Shown one piece after another: positions 1 to 8,266 of a DNA stretch of 64,000 bases. Under the pieces are notes generated by a model. That model searched no databases. It saw nothing but the letters and a program-made list of their open reading frames with translations, and had not been told where the DNA came from. The stretch covers positions 1-64,000 of the forward strand of contig NZ_JAQBOD010000035.1 of NCBI RefSeq assembly GCF_028288205.1. The letters run 5' to 3'. The DNA is from Mucilaginibacter sp. Lineage in GTDB: Bacteria > Bacteroidota > Bacteroidia > Sphingobacteriales > Sphingobacteriaceae. Numbering within the stretch: position 1 is the first letter of the stretch; each line of letters opens with the position of its first letter. Both the position numbers and the translations under genes were made by a program.

Positions 1-173
1 CATTTGCTAAAACTACAAGCGAAAAAAACAACCTGGGTACTGCTGACAGAACTACTACTGAGAAAAACAATTTAGGCACTGCTGACAGAAACGGCGAAAA
101 AAACAATTTAGGTACTGCTGACAGAAACGGCGAAAAAAACAATTTAGGTACTGCTGACAGATTCTTATCTTAA
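1..173 (+). CDS. C-terminal end of a truncated gene with a tandem peptide repeat
   Basis: The gene starts outside the window; the readable frame begins at base 3 and stops with TAA at 171-173. The visible 56 residues contain the decapeptide EKNNLGTADR four times, separated by TTT, NG and NG, and end in FLS. It is hydrophilic and has no visible domain. I do not recognise a family. The next gene (201-368) ends in the related string ILATAD, so the two may be paralogues whose C-termini share a TAD motif (inference). Whether the protein has an N-terminal signal or membrane segment cannot be seen. It could be a short secreted repeat protein or a precursor peptide; neither is shown by the sequence. 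Confidence 0.6.
   Translation, partial: FAKTTSEKNNLGTADRTTTEKNNLGTADRNGEKNNLGTADRNGEKNNLGTADRFLS
21..161 (+). repeat. In-frame tandem repeat, four copies of a 10-codon unit
   Basis: Units begin at 21, 60, 96 and 132. The spacing is 39 bp once and then 36 bp twice. The last two units are identical at DNA level apart from their linkers, while the first differs by synonymous changes (AAC CTG against AAT TTA). Every unit length is a multiple of three, so expansion or contraction keeps the frame. Confidence 0.9.
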
Positions 174-200
174 CTATATAACTTAAATAAAATTAACACC

Positions 201-368
201 ATGAAAAAAATAGTAATAATAACCGGGATAGTTTTAACAACAGGATTAACTGCATTTTCATTAACCAGGAAAGAAAATAAAACAGAAGAAGTAAAAGTGA
301 AAGTAGAAAATCTGGATAACAAAGCAACTACTCAAAGCGCCAATGTAATATTAGCTACTGCTGATTAA
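201..368 (+). CDS. Small membrane-anchored or secreted peptide, 55 aa, ending in TAD
   Basis: ATG at 201 and TAA at 366-368 give 55 residues. Residues 1-21 are a typical signal or anchor segment: MKK, then a hydrophobic stretch rich in I, V, T and L. The rest is charged and rich in K, E and N, ending in ILATAD. There is no lipobox cysteine. The C-terminus resembles the LGTAD repeats of the gene just upstream (gap 27 bp), so both probably belong to one family and one transcript (inference). The stop codon abuts the stop codon of the opposing SGNH hydrolase gene with no base between. Function unknown. Confidence 0.6.
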   Translation: MKKIVIITGIVLTTGLTAFSLTRKENKTEEVKVKVENLDNKATTQSANVILATAD

Positions 369-1319
369 TTACCGGGTAACTATCATTTTCTTGCTCAATA
401 ACTGCCCGCCAACCTGCATACTATATATATATATACCCGGATCAAGATTATTTAAAGAGACACTAATGGTTCTATAACCGGCATTTTGATAAGAATCATA
501 TATATTCTTAATAAGCCTCCCGGTCATATTATACAAATTTATCTGCACACGCCCCGCCTGCGATAAACTGAACCCGATAGTAGTACGGTCGATAGAAGGA
601 TTAGGGTAATTTTGGTTAAGGCCTATAACCAACAATTTATCATCAATTGCACGATTAATTGCATCAAACCACACATAACTTATTAATTTATATCCCGCAG
701 CATTAGGATGCACATAATCCTGGTACAAGGTAAAATCACGGCCCAACGCCCGGTTTATATCTGCAAGGTAAACATGATACTCGTCCACCAATCTTTTATA
801 TAAGGCATTTATTTGGTTTACATATAAATTTGCCGTTTTATAGGTTTGATTATTTTTATCATTAAAAAACTGTATGGTACCTATTATAGGTATAAGGTTA
901 TGCTTTAATGATGTTTCTATATAATACCGCATATTCTTTTCGGTATCGCTAATTTTAAATTTCTTAGCAGCCAAACCCAACGCGTCATTCGATCCCATTA
1001 ATATCAGTACAAACCCCGTACGTCCGGCAATGGCTCCCGGAAACCTTGCTAAACCCTGTGTTGTTGTTTCGCCAGCAATACCGTTTGTGGTAACACTAAC
1101 AATTTCACCGGTATAACATGACTCAATATTGTTCAGTAAATCTGTCTGGAAAGAAAAACCACCTACGCCGGCTACCGTACTCGCTCCGAAAGTAGTTACA
1201 TTAATACTATCCTTACCATAAAATTTAGCAGCAGCACTACAACTAGGAATTTGTGCGTAACCGGAGAAAAACAAAATGGAAAGAATAAATGAAAGAAAAA
1301 TTATCTTACGATAACTCAT
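369..1319 (-). CDS. Secreted SGNH/GDSL-family hydrolase with type IX secretion C-terminal domain
   Basis: 316 residues. Residues 1-23 form a signal peptide ending SGYAQ. The SGNH core follows: block I FGAST with nucleophile Ser47, block III GSND at 109-112, and the Asp-His pair in DYVHPNAAGY (Asp201, His204). Family knowledge makes this a serine esterase, lipase or carbohydrate deacetylase; the substrate is not evident. Residues about 233-316 are a Por-type (T9SS type A) sorting domain, opening with LNQNYPNPS and ending in KKMIVTR, so the enzyme should cross the outer membrane and be surface-attached or released. It is monocistronic and converges on the small peptide gene at 201-368. Confidence 0.88.
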   Translation of the reverse strand: MSYRKIIFLSFILSILFFSGYAQIPSCSAAAKFYGKDSINVTTFGASTVAGVGGFSFQTDLLNNIESCYTGEIVSVTTNGIAGETTTQGLARFPGAIAGRTGFVLILMGSNDALGLAAKKFKISDTEKNMRYYIETSLKHNLIPIIGTIQFFNDKNNQTYKTANLYVNQINALYKRLVDEYHVYLADINRALGRDFTLYQDYVHPNAAGYKLISYVWFDAINRAIDDKLLVIGLNQNYPNPSIDRTTIGFSLSQAGRVQINLYNMTGRLIKNIYDSYQNAGYRTISVSLNNLDPGIYIYSMQVGGQLLSKKMIVTR

Positions 1320-1398
1320 TTATTACAATTAAAATCAACGTGTAAATATATATAAACGTTCAATCAAATACATTAACCTACGCTAAGTATTTATTAAC

Positions 1399-1406
1399 CA
1401 AATGTA
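1399..1406 (-). promoter_or_regulatory. Candidate Bacteroidota -7 box (TACATTTG) for the SGNH hydrolase
   Basis: On the minus strand this reads TACATTTG, matching the TAnnTTTG consensus of the Bacteroidota primary sigma factor, about 80 nt before the hydrolase start codon. No convincing -33 TTG is visible at the expected spacing, so the call is moderate. Confidence 0.4.
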
Positions 1407-1472
1407 TAATTGCAAAAACCTGACTTATAAGTCTAAATATCAATATCCTCCTGTTCTTATATAAACATGAGT

Positions 1473-1480
1473 TATATTTG
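1473..1480 (+). promoter_or_regulatory. -7 promoter box (TATATTTG) deciding the M20 dipeptidase start
   Basis: Perfect TAnnTTTG match. It lies downstream of an in-frame ATG at 1467 but 16 nt before the ATG at 1497. If it is the promoter, the ATG at 1467 cannot be the start codon. Confidence 0.55.
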
Positions 1481-1496
1481 TTCAAAATTGACAGCA

Positions 1497-2867
1497 ATGC
1501 AGGATATAAAACAATATATAGAGCAACACAAACAACGTTTGTTAGATGAACTTTTTGAACTATTGCGTTTCCCATCGGTTAGTGCCGACCCCAAATATAA
1601 ACCTGACGTATTAAAAACTGCCGATTATGTAGCAAAAAAACTAAGCGAAGCGGGTGCAGACCATGTTGAAATTTGCCAAACTGCAGGCTATCCTATTGTT
1701 TATGGCGAAAAAATAATTAACCCATCCAAACCAACGGTTTTAGTTTACGGTCATTATGATGTGCAGCCACCAGATCCGTTGGAACTATGGAAAACACCGC
1801 CGTTTGAACCAACAATACGCGATGGTAAAATATATGCGCGTGGTGCATGTGATGATAAGGGTCAGTTTTATATGCATGTAAAAGCTTTTGAGTTGATGAT
1901 GCAAAACGGCTCACTACCTTGTAATATCAAATTTATGATAGAAGGCGAAGAGGAAGTTGGATCTAACAACCTGGGTATATTTGTAAAAGCTAATAAAGAA
2001 AAGTTGAAAGCTGATGTGGTACTGATATCTGATACCTCGATGATCAGCATGGAACACCCGTCGCTTGAAACCGGTTTGCGTGGCTTATCCTATCTCGAAG
2101 TTGAAGTTACCGGCCCTAACCGCGATCTGCATTCGGGTGTATACGGGGGGGCGGTAGCCAACCCCGCTACTATATTGGCTAAAATGATTGCTTCTTTGCA
2201 TGATGAGAATAACCATGTTGCAATACCCGGCTTTTATGATGAGGTAATTGCATTGACAGATGCCGAGCGTAAAGAAATAAACGCCGCACCGTATAACGAA
2301 GAAGAATATAAAAAAGACCTTGGTGTTGCCGAGCTATGGGGCGAAAAAGGCTATACCACTTTTGAGCGCACCGGCACCCGCCCTACTTTGGAAGTGAACG
2401 GAATTTGGGGAGGATATATTGGCGAAGGTGCAAAAACCGTGTTACCATCAAAAGCCAATGCAAAAATTTCTATGCGTTTAGTACCTAACCAGGGTTCTGA
2501 GAAAATTACACAGCTTTTTACCGATCATTTTTTAAAGATAGCCCCGCCATCAGTAAAAGTAAAAGTTACACCGCACCATGGCGGCGAACCCGCTGTAACA
2601 CCTACCGATAGTATTGCCTACCGTGCCGCGCAATTAGCTATAACAGAATCATTTGGTAAAACGCCAATACCTACACGAGGTGGCGGCAGCATACCTATTG
2701 TTTCTTTATTTGAAGCAGAATTAGGTATAAAAACTGTATTAATGGGTTTTGGATTAGATAGCGATGCACTGCATTCGCCTAACGAGAAGTATGATATTTT
2801 TAATTATTACAAAGGGATAGAAACCATACCGTTGTTTCATAAATATTTTGCGGAATTGAGCAAATAA
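1497..2867 (+). CDS. M20-family dipeptidase (metallopeptidase)
   Basis: 456 residues from the ATG at 1497, chosen over an in-frame ATG at 1467 because a promoter box lies between them and the protein then opens MQDIKQYIEQ as relatives do. Dizinc peptidase motifs are in order: GHYDVQPPDP (His86, Asp88), ARGACDDKGQ (bridging Asp), EGEEEVGS (catalytic Glu and metal Glu, 150-153), ISDTS, and the late metal His in ALHSPNE. The family hydrolyses dipeptides in the cytoplasm. It has no signal peptide. It faces a dipeptide epimerase gene across a strong inverted repeat, and the two may act on the same dipeptide pool, such as murein-derived Ala-Glu (inference). Confidence 0.9.
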   Translation: MQDIKQYIEQHKQRLLDELFELLRFPSVSADPKYKPDVLKTADYVAKKLSEAGADHVEICQTAGYPIVYGEKIINPSKPTVLVYGHYDVQPPDPLELWKTPPFEPTIRDGKIYARGACDDKGQFYMHVKAFELMMQNGSLPCNIKFMIEGEEEVGSNNLGIFVKANKEKLKADVVLISDTSMISMEHPSLETGLRGLSYLEVEVTGPNRDLHSGVYGGAVANPATILAKMIASLHDENNHVAIPGFYDEVIALTDAERKEINAAPYNEEEYKKDLGVAELWGEKGYTTFERTGTRPTLEVNGIWGGYIGEGAKTVLPSKANAKISMRLVPNQGSEKITQLFTDHFLKIAPPSVKVKVTPHHGGEPAVTPTDSIAYRAAQLAITESFGKTPIPTRGGGSIPIVSLFEAELGIKTVLMGFGLDSDALHSPNEKYDIFNYYKGIETIPLFHKYFAELSK

Positions 2868-2879
2868 AGATTAGTTATT

Positions 2880-2925
2880 AGAGATTAAAGATTAGGTGCA
2901 TATTGGAAACTAATCTTTAATCTCT
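2880..2925. terminator. 16-bp perfect inverted repeat between convergent genes
   Basis: AGAGATTAAAGATTAG at 2880-2895 is exactly complementary to CTAATCTTTAATCTCT at 2910-2925, with a 14-nt loop. It sits between two stop codons facing each other, so it probably works as a bidirectional terminator. The arms are built of repeated words (ATTAGAGATT, AAAGATTAG), a style seen in many gaps of this window. Confidence 0.7.
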
Positions 2926-2937
2926 ATTCTTCAATCT

Positions 2938-4047
2938 TTAAATCACAAATTTTTCACATTTCTCTAAAAACTTATCATCTGCGTCTGCTCCTATTCCCGG
3001 AGTATCTGCAATGTTTAAGAAATACCCATCATAAGTAGCTCCACCAACACATGGGTCTACCAAGTGGCCCAGCATGCAGGTATCCATATCATAAAATTTA
3101 ATATTGGGACTACTGTAAACAAAATGCAGTTTTGAGCTTAGCGCGATACGGCTTTCCAGCATCCCCCCCATCATGCAGGGGATTCCGTTAACTGCCGCCA
3201 GGTCATGTATTTGTTTTGCTTCATATATGCCACCCGCTTTGGCCATTTTTATATTAACGTAATGGCACGAGCCACTTTCTATCTGCTTACGGGCATCATG
3301 GTGATTATAAACGCTTTCATCAGCCATAATTTTAACCGGCGACAGTTTCATCAGCTCCGGCAATTTATCATCATACCAGGTACGCATGGGTTGTTCGCAA
3401 AACTCTATATTGTATTTCACCAAAGTTTGCAGCGCAAAAACCGCATCTCCAAAGCTCCAGCCCTGGTTAGCATCAATGCGTATCTTTATTTCATCACCTA
3501 CCGCTTCGCGTATTTGTTTAATGCGTTCTACATCCTCCACCGCATTTTTGCCCAATTTTACCTTTAATATAGTAGCACCGGATTTTTTAAAAAAAATCGC
3601 CTTTTCGGCCATTACTTCTGGCCTACCTATTCCAATGGTTATATCGGTCTCCACTTCGCGCTTCTCTCCGCCTAAAAATTTATAAAGTGGCAGTCCTGCA
3701 TTTTTAGCGGCAATATCATAAAGTGCCATATCAAACGCACTCTTTATGGTACCGTTACCGGCAACAGCATCATGCAATTGTTGTAAGCGTTCGGGAATAT
3801 TCAGCGCATCCTTACCTTTCCATAATTTAGCAAAATCTTTAGCTATAACCAGGCAGGTATCCTGTGTTTCGCCAACAATCATCGGGAAGGCAGAACACTC
3901 GCCTACCCCGTAAAACCCGGCATCGGTATGTACCCTTATAAAAGTATTTTGCGCATGATTCATCGTACCAGTAGCTATGGTAAATGGCTCCATAGGGATA
4001 CTGAAACGGTATATATCTATATGTGTAATGGTTATTTGTTCTTTCAA
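2938..4047 (-). CDS. Dipeptide epimerase, enolase superfamily
   Basis: 369 residues. N-terminal capping domain about 1-125, then a modified TIM barrel. Active-site residues are visible: LKVKLG (Lys162, Lys164 base), RIDANQGW (Asp192), FCEQP (Glu218), MADES (Asp243) and NIKMAKAGG (Lys267 base). The DMD motif at 320-322 is the Asp-x-Asp that binds the dipeptide amino group and marks the L-Ala-D/L-Glu epimerase branch rather than muconate-lactonising or o-succinylbenzoate enzymes (family knowledge). Likely role: epimerising peptidoglycan-derived dipeptides so ordinary dipeptidases can cleave them. Its neighbour is a dipeptidase gene, which fits. Exact dipeptide specificity cannot be read. Confidence 0.85.
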   Translation of the reverse strand: MKEQITITHIDIYRFSIPMEPFTIATGTMNHAQNTFIRVHTDAGFYGVGECSAFPMIVGETQDTCLVIAKDFAKLWKGKDALNIPERLQQLHDAVAGNGTIKSAFDMALYDIAAKNAGLPLYKFLGGEKREVETDITIGIGRPEVMAEKAIFFKKSGATILKVKLGKNAVEDVERIKQIREAVGDEIKIRIDANQGWSFGDAVFALQTLVKYNIEFCEQPMRTWYDDKLPELMKLSPVKIMADESVYNHHDARKQIESGSCHYVNIKMAKAGGIYEAKQIHDLAAVNGIPCMMGGMLESRIALSSKLHFVYSSPNIKFYDMDTCMLGHLVDPCVGGATYDGYFLNIADTPGIGADADDKFLEKCEKFVI

Positions 4048-4102
4048 AGCATTAAATTTATTTTTTTAATAGTACGAATAAAGTAACAATATACGTTAGT
4101 AG

Positions 4103-4133
4103 TTGACACATTCATACTATTGCACTATATTTG
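4103..4133 (+). promoter_or_regulatory. Textbook Bacteroidota promoter upstream of the DUF4290 gene
   Basis: TTG at 4103-4105 and TATATTTG at 4126-4133 are separated by 20 nt, matching the TTG / TAnnTTTG consensus. It predicts a leader of about 95 nt before the ATG at 4235. Confidence 0.7.
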
Positions 4134-4234
4134 CTGTACCCAAATATATAATATTCAATTTTAGCCGCCTTTATCCTAAACATTACAGGTAAAAGTTGCC
4201 TGGCTAACTTAAAACTTTCTAAAAAAACAATGAC

Positions 4235-4978
4235 ATGGCTCTAGAAAACACGCCTGCAAATTTTGATTATAACTCGACCAGGAACAAGCTTATCCTGTCT
4301 GAATATGGCCGCAACGTACAAAATATGGTTAAATATATTGTAGCGCTACCCACAAAAGAAGAACGCAACCGCTACGCACAGGTGGTAATAGACCTGATGG
4401 GCTTTTTAAACCCGCACCTGCGCGATGTTGCCGATTTTAAACATAAGCTATGGGATCATCTGCACATTATATCTAACTTCCAGATTGATGTAGATTCGCC
4501 CTACCCTAAACCAACCGAAGAGGCTATACATATTAAGCCCGAGCCATTAAGATATCCAAACCAGCGTATCCGCTATAAACACTACGGTAAAACTATCGAA
4601 ATGATGATAGAAAAAGCCAAAAGCATTGAAGAGCCCGAACGCCGTAAACACATGGTACAGGCTATTGCCAACTTCATGAAAATGGCCTATGTGCAATGGA
4701 ACAAGGATTCGGTAGCTGATGAAACTATCCTGGCCGATTTGGTTGCACTGTCAAAAGGAGAATTGAAAGTTGATGAAACCATTAATTTGAACAAAGTTGA
4801 ATATCGCCCGCAAACACATACACAAAACAATAATAACAATCGTGGCGGACGCACCAGCAACCAAAGCAACCGTGGTGGCAGCGGCGGTGGCGGCGGACGT
4901 ACCAACAACAATCCGCGTAATAATAACAACCAAAATAACCGTAACCGTAACAGCGGTGGAGGCGGCAAAAAATATTAA
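4235..4978 (+). CDS. DUF4290 protein with a Gly/Arg/Asn-rich disordered tail
   Basis: 247 residues. Residues 1-185 match the DUF4290 family as I know it: YGRNVQNMVKYIV near the start, then LMGFLNPHLRDV and DFKHKLWDHLHIIS. The family is largely restricted to Bacteroidota and has no assigned function. From about residue 195 the protein turns into a low-complexity tail of N, G, R and S with RGG motifs, ending GGGGKKY. The tail resembles RGG-type RNA-binding tails, which is only suggestive. murA follows on the same strand after a gap of about 150 bp. A role linked to cell wall or RNA is inference. Confidence 0.85.
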   Translation: MALENTPANFDYNSTRNKLILSEYGRNVQNMVKYIVALPTKEERNRYAQVVIDLMGFLNPHLRDVADFKHKLWDHLHIISNFQIDVDSPYPKPTEEAIHIKPEPLRYPNQRIRYKHYGKTIEMMIEKAKSIEEPERRKHMVQAIANFMKMAYVQWNKDSVADETILADLVALSKGELKVDETINLNKVEYRPQTHTQNNNNNRGGRTSNQSNRGGSGGGGGRTNNNPRNNNNQNNRNRNSGGGGKKY

Positions 4979-5131
4979 TAATTAAATTTATGCATAGATC
5001 ATAGTTAATGGGCTCTATCTATGCACTATTAGCCTATTATTATAAACCGATCATCCTAATCATAAATTTATTTATAATCTTTGTTCAGTTCAGGATCATC
5101 CCGTGAACTATGAACCATTAACTATCAACCT

Positions 5132-6439
5132 ATGACTCACGCTTTCGAAATACAGGGTGGCAAACGTTTAAAAGGCGAAATAACTCCTCAGGGTGCAAAA
5201 AACGAAGCTTTACAGATTTTGTCGGCAGTGTTGCTAACGGATCAAAAAATAACTGTCAGCAATATTCCGGATATAAAAGACGTAAATAAACTGATAGAGC
5301 TTTTAGGTGATATGGGCGTTAAAGTTGATCGTCTTGCTGAAGATACTTACACCTTTGAAGCTACTAATATAGACCAGGATTTTTTTTTGTCTGATGCTTT
5401 TAAAGCTCAGGGCGGTGGTCTGCGTGGCTCTATAATGATAGTTGGGCCGTTGCTGGCACGTTTTGGCAGGGCATCCATACCGAAACCCGGTGGCGACAAA
5501 ATTGGCCGCAGGCGTTTGGATACCCACTTTTTAGGTTTTGAAAAGCTGGGCGCACAGTTTAACTACAACCCCGAAAATGGCTTTTTTAATGTAGACGCGT
5601 CAAATTTGAAAGGCACCTATATTTTATTAGACGAAGCTTCGGTAACCGGTACGGCCAATATTGTAATGGCGGCTGTTTTGGCTAAAGGTATCACCACAAT
5701 TTATAATGCAGCCTGCGAACCTTATTTACAGCAATTATGTAAAATGCTTAACCGCATGGGTGCCAAAATAAGCGGCATTGGCTCTAATCTGTTAACTATT
5801 GAAGGTGTAACCAAATTGGGCGGCACAGAACATAGAATGTTACCCGATATGATTGAGATCGGCTCATTCATCGGCCTTGCTGCCATGACCGGATCTGAGA
5901 TCACCATAAAAAATGTACACTACCCGGAATTAGGTATGATACCCGATGTGTTTAGGCGACTGGGCATCAAATTAGAGCTTAGGGGCGATGATATATATAT
6001 ACCCGCACAAGACCACTACGAGATAGAAACCTTTATTGACGGCTCTATCATGACCATTGCTGATGCACCATGGCCGGGCTTTACTCCTGATCTGTTAAGC
6101 ATTGTATTGGTAGTTGCCATACAGGCCAAAGGTTCGGTACTGATACATCAAAAAATGTTCGAAAGCCGGCTGTTCTTTGTGGATAAATTGCTGGATATGG
6201 GCGCGCAAATTATTCTATGCGATCCGCACCGTGCTACGGTTATTGGCCTGGATAAGCAGGTTCAGTTGCGCGGCATATCCATGACCTCGCCTGATATTCG
6301 CGCTGGGGTATCCTTGTTAATCGCAGCATTATCAGCACAAGGAAAATCAACCATCTATAACATTGAGCAAATTGAACGCGGCTATCAGCATATAGATAAA
6401 AGATTACAGGCTTTAGGCGCTGATATAAAGAGAATATAA
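5132..6439 (+). CDS. murA: UDP-N-acetylglucosamine 1-carboxyvinyltransferase, Cys-to-Asp type
   Basis: 435 residues, normal length. It transfers enolpyruvate from PEP to UDP-GlcNAc, the first committed step of peptidoglycan synthesis, in the cytoplasm. Visible motifs: GAKNEAL with Lys23 and Asn24 at the substrate site, VTGTANIVMAA, and PDMIEIGSFIG. The mobile active-site loop reads PGGDKIGRRRLD; the residue that is Cys115 in E. coli MurA is Asp122 here. Asp at this place is functional and makes MurA insensitive to fosfomycin in other bacteria (established for mycobacterial and chlamydial enzymes). It follows the DUF4290 gene. Confidence 0.96.
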   Translation: MTHAFEIQGGKRLKGEITPQGAKNEALQILSAVLLTDQKITVSNIPDIKDVNKLIELLGDMGVKVDRLAEDTYTFEATNIDQDFFLSDAFKAQGGGLRGSIMIVGPLLARFGRASIPKPGGDKIGRRRLDTHFLGFEKLGAQFNYNPENGFFNVDASNLKGTYILLDEASVTGTANIVMAAVLAKGITTIYNAACEPYLQQLCKMLNRMGAKISGIGSNLLTIEGVTKLGGTEHRMLPDMIEIGSFIGLAAMTGSEITIKNVHYPELGMIPDVFRRLGIKLELRGDDIYIPAQDHYEIETFIDGSIMTIADAPWPGFTPDLLSIVLVVAIQAKGSVLIHQKMFESRLFFVDKLLDMGAQIILCDPHRATVIGLDKQVQLRGISMTSPDIRAGVSLLIAALSAQGKSTIYNIEQIERGYQHIDKRLQALGADIKRI

Positions 6440-6445
6440 TTTTTT

Positions 6446-6605
6446 TGAGGCTTGAAGGTTAAAGGCAAAAGGTTAAAGGTTGGCATATTGCAGTATCTTT
6501 AGCCTTTTCGCTTTTATCTACATGCGAATAACATCATATCAGAAGAAAAAGCCTTTTTACCTCCTAACCTTTCACCTCAAATTTCACCTTTCTACTTTTA
6601 CCTCA
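6446..6605. repeat. Intergenic word-repeat region (AGGTTAAAGG / CCTTTTACCT family)
   Basis: The first part (6446-6481) repeats words such as GGTTAAAGG and CAAAAGG. The last part (6551-6605) repeats their complements: CTTTTTACCTCC, TAACCTTTCACCTCA, TTTTACCTCA. The two ends can pair imperfectly over a long stretch. No coding potential was seen. The same word family recurs at 9899-9933. Confidence 0.6.
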
Positions 6606-6640
6606 ATTTACTATCTTTATAAAAACCTATTATAAACTGC

Positions 6641-8197
6641 ATGCCTTATCAGAACCGCAGATCAACCTATACCACTTTTATACTGGTATTTGTAGTTATT
6701 AAAGTAGTATTAAATCTTTTCGCAATTTCTCATTTCGGGTTTCAACGCGATGAGCTTTTGCACCTTGCTTTGGGCGATCATTTAGATTGGGGTTACAAAG
6801 AAGTACCGCCATTTATAGCGGTGCTGGCTAAGGTCACTACCGTAGTATTTGGTAGCTCGGTTTTTGCGGCGCGCATATTCAGTACCATATGCGCGGGCCT
6901 TATTGTTTGGTTAGTTGGCTTAGTAACGGTTGAGCTTGGCGGCAAAATGTTTGCTATTACGCTGGCTTGCTTAAGTTTCATTTTCGCCCCAGCATTTGTT
7001 GCCAGCGATTACTTGTTCCAGCCGGTGGTATTCGACCAATTATGGTGGATTTTAGCCGTATGGCTTATCATCAAATACATTAATCACCACTCTGTAAAAT
7101 ACCTTTATATATTAGGCGTGGTAATTGGCATTGGCCTGCTCACCAAATATACAATGGGCTTTTTTACTATTGCATTAATACTTGGGCTATTGCTTACCAA
7201 ACAACGTAAACTATTGTTGAACCGCCATGTGTTAGGCGCAGCTGCAGTTGCTTTTTTAATATTCCTGCCCAACCTTATATGGCAATTTCAGCATCACTTG
7301 CCGATAATAACCCATATGAAAACGCTGCAAAAAAACCAGTTAAACTATATCAAGCCCGCTGATTTTATTATGCAACAAATAAGCGTTAATGGCATTGCTT
7401 TATTTTTATGGTTAATTGGGTTTGGCTTTTTGTTGTTTTCCTTCAAGCTGCGTAAATTTCAATTCCTGGCGTTTGCTTATGTGCTGATATTTATTTTCCT
7501 TATGGAAATGAGTGGTAAAAACTATTACATATTTGGCGCGTATCCTATGCTTTTTGCTGCTGGCGCTTATGCTTTTGAGCGCTGGATAAATGTTAAGCAT
7601 ACGGCCTTGCGTGCATTGGTAGTATGTTTATTTACTCTACCAAACTTAGTAATGTTTCCCATGCTATTACCGGTATTGCCGTTAAAGCCAACTTTATCTT
7701 TTTTTGATTTTGTTAATAAGCATACTCATTTTATGAAATTTATAACTGTTTGGGAAGATCGGAAAAACCATGCCACCAGCCAGGATTACGGCGATATGTT
7801 TGGTTGGGACGAGCTAACTCAAAAAGTAGCCAAGGTGTATTACAGTTTAACGCCCGAACAACGCAAAAACACCCAAATATTTGCAGATAATTATGGCGAA
7901 GCAGGTGCCTTACATCATTTTGGGAAACAATATAATTTACCCGAAACAGCATCATTAGGAAGCAGTTTTACTTTATGGGCGCCTGATAATTTGGATGCAA
8001 AATATATTATTTATGTAGATGACTGGGGCGGTAAAAATATAGCACGTTTAGCGCCGGTATTGGTTAGCTATAAAAAGGTAGACGAAATTGAAAATCCATT
8101 AGCCGTAGAAAAAGGCACAGGCATTTATTTTATTGAAACCAAACCCCAACTAAATATTGGTTATAAAAAGGAGCTGGCCCAGAAACGAATGGAATAA
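6641..8197 (+). CDS. Integral membrane glycosyltransferase, GT39/ArnT-like
   Basis: 518 residues with about ten or more hydrophobic segments in the first 380 residues, then a soluble C-terminal domain of about 130 residues. The first extracytoplasmic loop carries FQRDELLHLALGDHLDWG; Asp37-Glu38 match the catalytic acidic pair of the GT39/GT83 fold (PMT, ArnT), followed by YKEVPPF. Such enzymes transfer a sugar from a polyprenyl-phosphate donor on the periplasmic side to lipid A, protein or another acceptor. Acceptor and sugar are unknown. Upstream is murA; downstream is a small DUF486 membrane protein with its own flanking repeats. Confidence 0.82.
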   Translation: MPYQNRRSTYTTFILVFVVIKVVLNLFAISHFGFQRDELLHLALGDHLDWGYKEVPPFIAVLAKVTTVVFGSSVFAARIFSTICAGLIVWLVGLVTVELGGKMFAITLACLSFIFAPAFVASDYLFQPVVFDQLWWILAVWLIIKYINHHSVKYLYILGVVIGIGLLTKYTMGFFTIALILGLLLTKQRKLLLNRHVLGAAAVAFLIFLPNLIWQFQHHLPIITHMKTLQKNQLNYIKPADFIMQQISVNGIALFLWLIGFGFLLFSFKLRKFQFLAFAYVLIFIFLMEMSGKNYYIFGAYPMLFAAGAYAFERWINVKHTALRALVVCLFTLPNLVMFPMLLPVLPLKPTLSFFDFVNKHTHFMKFITVWEDRKNHATSQDYGDMFGWDELTQKVAKVYYSLTPEQRKNTQIFADNYGEAGALHHFGKQYNLPETASLGSSFTLWAPDNLDAKYIIYVDDWGGKNIARLAPVLVSYKKVDEIENPLAVEKGTGIYFIETKPQLNIGYKKELAQKRME

Positions 8198-8198
8198 A

Positions 8199-8230
8199 TT
8201 TGCGCATATGCAAATTTGCTGATGTGCAGA
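8199..8230. repeat. Intergenic word repeat (CATATGCAAATTTGC / GATGTGCAGA), left copy
   Basis: Words ATTTGCGCATATGCAAATTT and GCTGATGTGCAGA. A diverged copy lies beyond the next gene at 8642-8678, so the DUF486 gene is bracketed by members of one word family. Confidence 0.5.
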
Positions 8231-8266
8231 CAATTTTCATTTATTTTTGCGTTTTAACTTTAATAC

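Noticed and set aside
21-161. CRISPR array
   Set aside because: Units are 36-39 bp without distinct spacers, in frame with a protein, and contiguous.
1378-1575. 65-codon minus-strand frame over the M20 start
   Set aside because: Overlaps a clear gene and its promoter box, and shows no conserved features.
4687-4968. Long reverse-strand frame (93 codons) with runs of Pro and Leu
   Set aside because: It is a mirror of the Asn/Gly/Arg-rich tail of the DUF4290 gene and has no features of its own.
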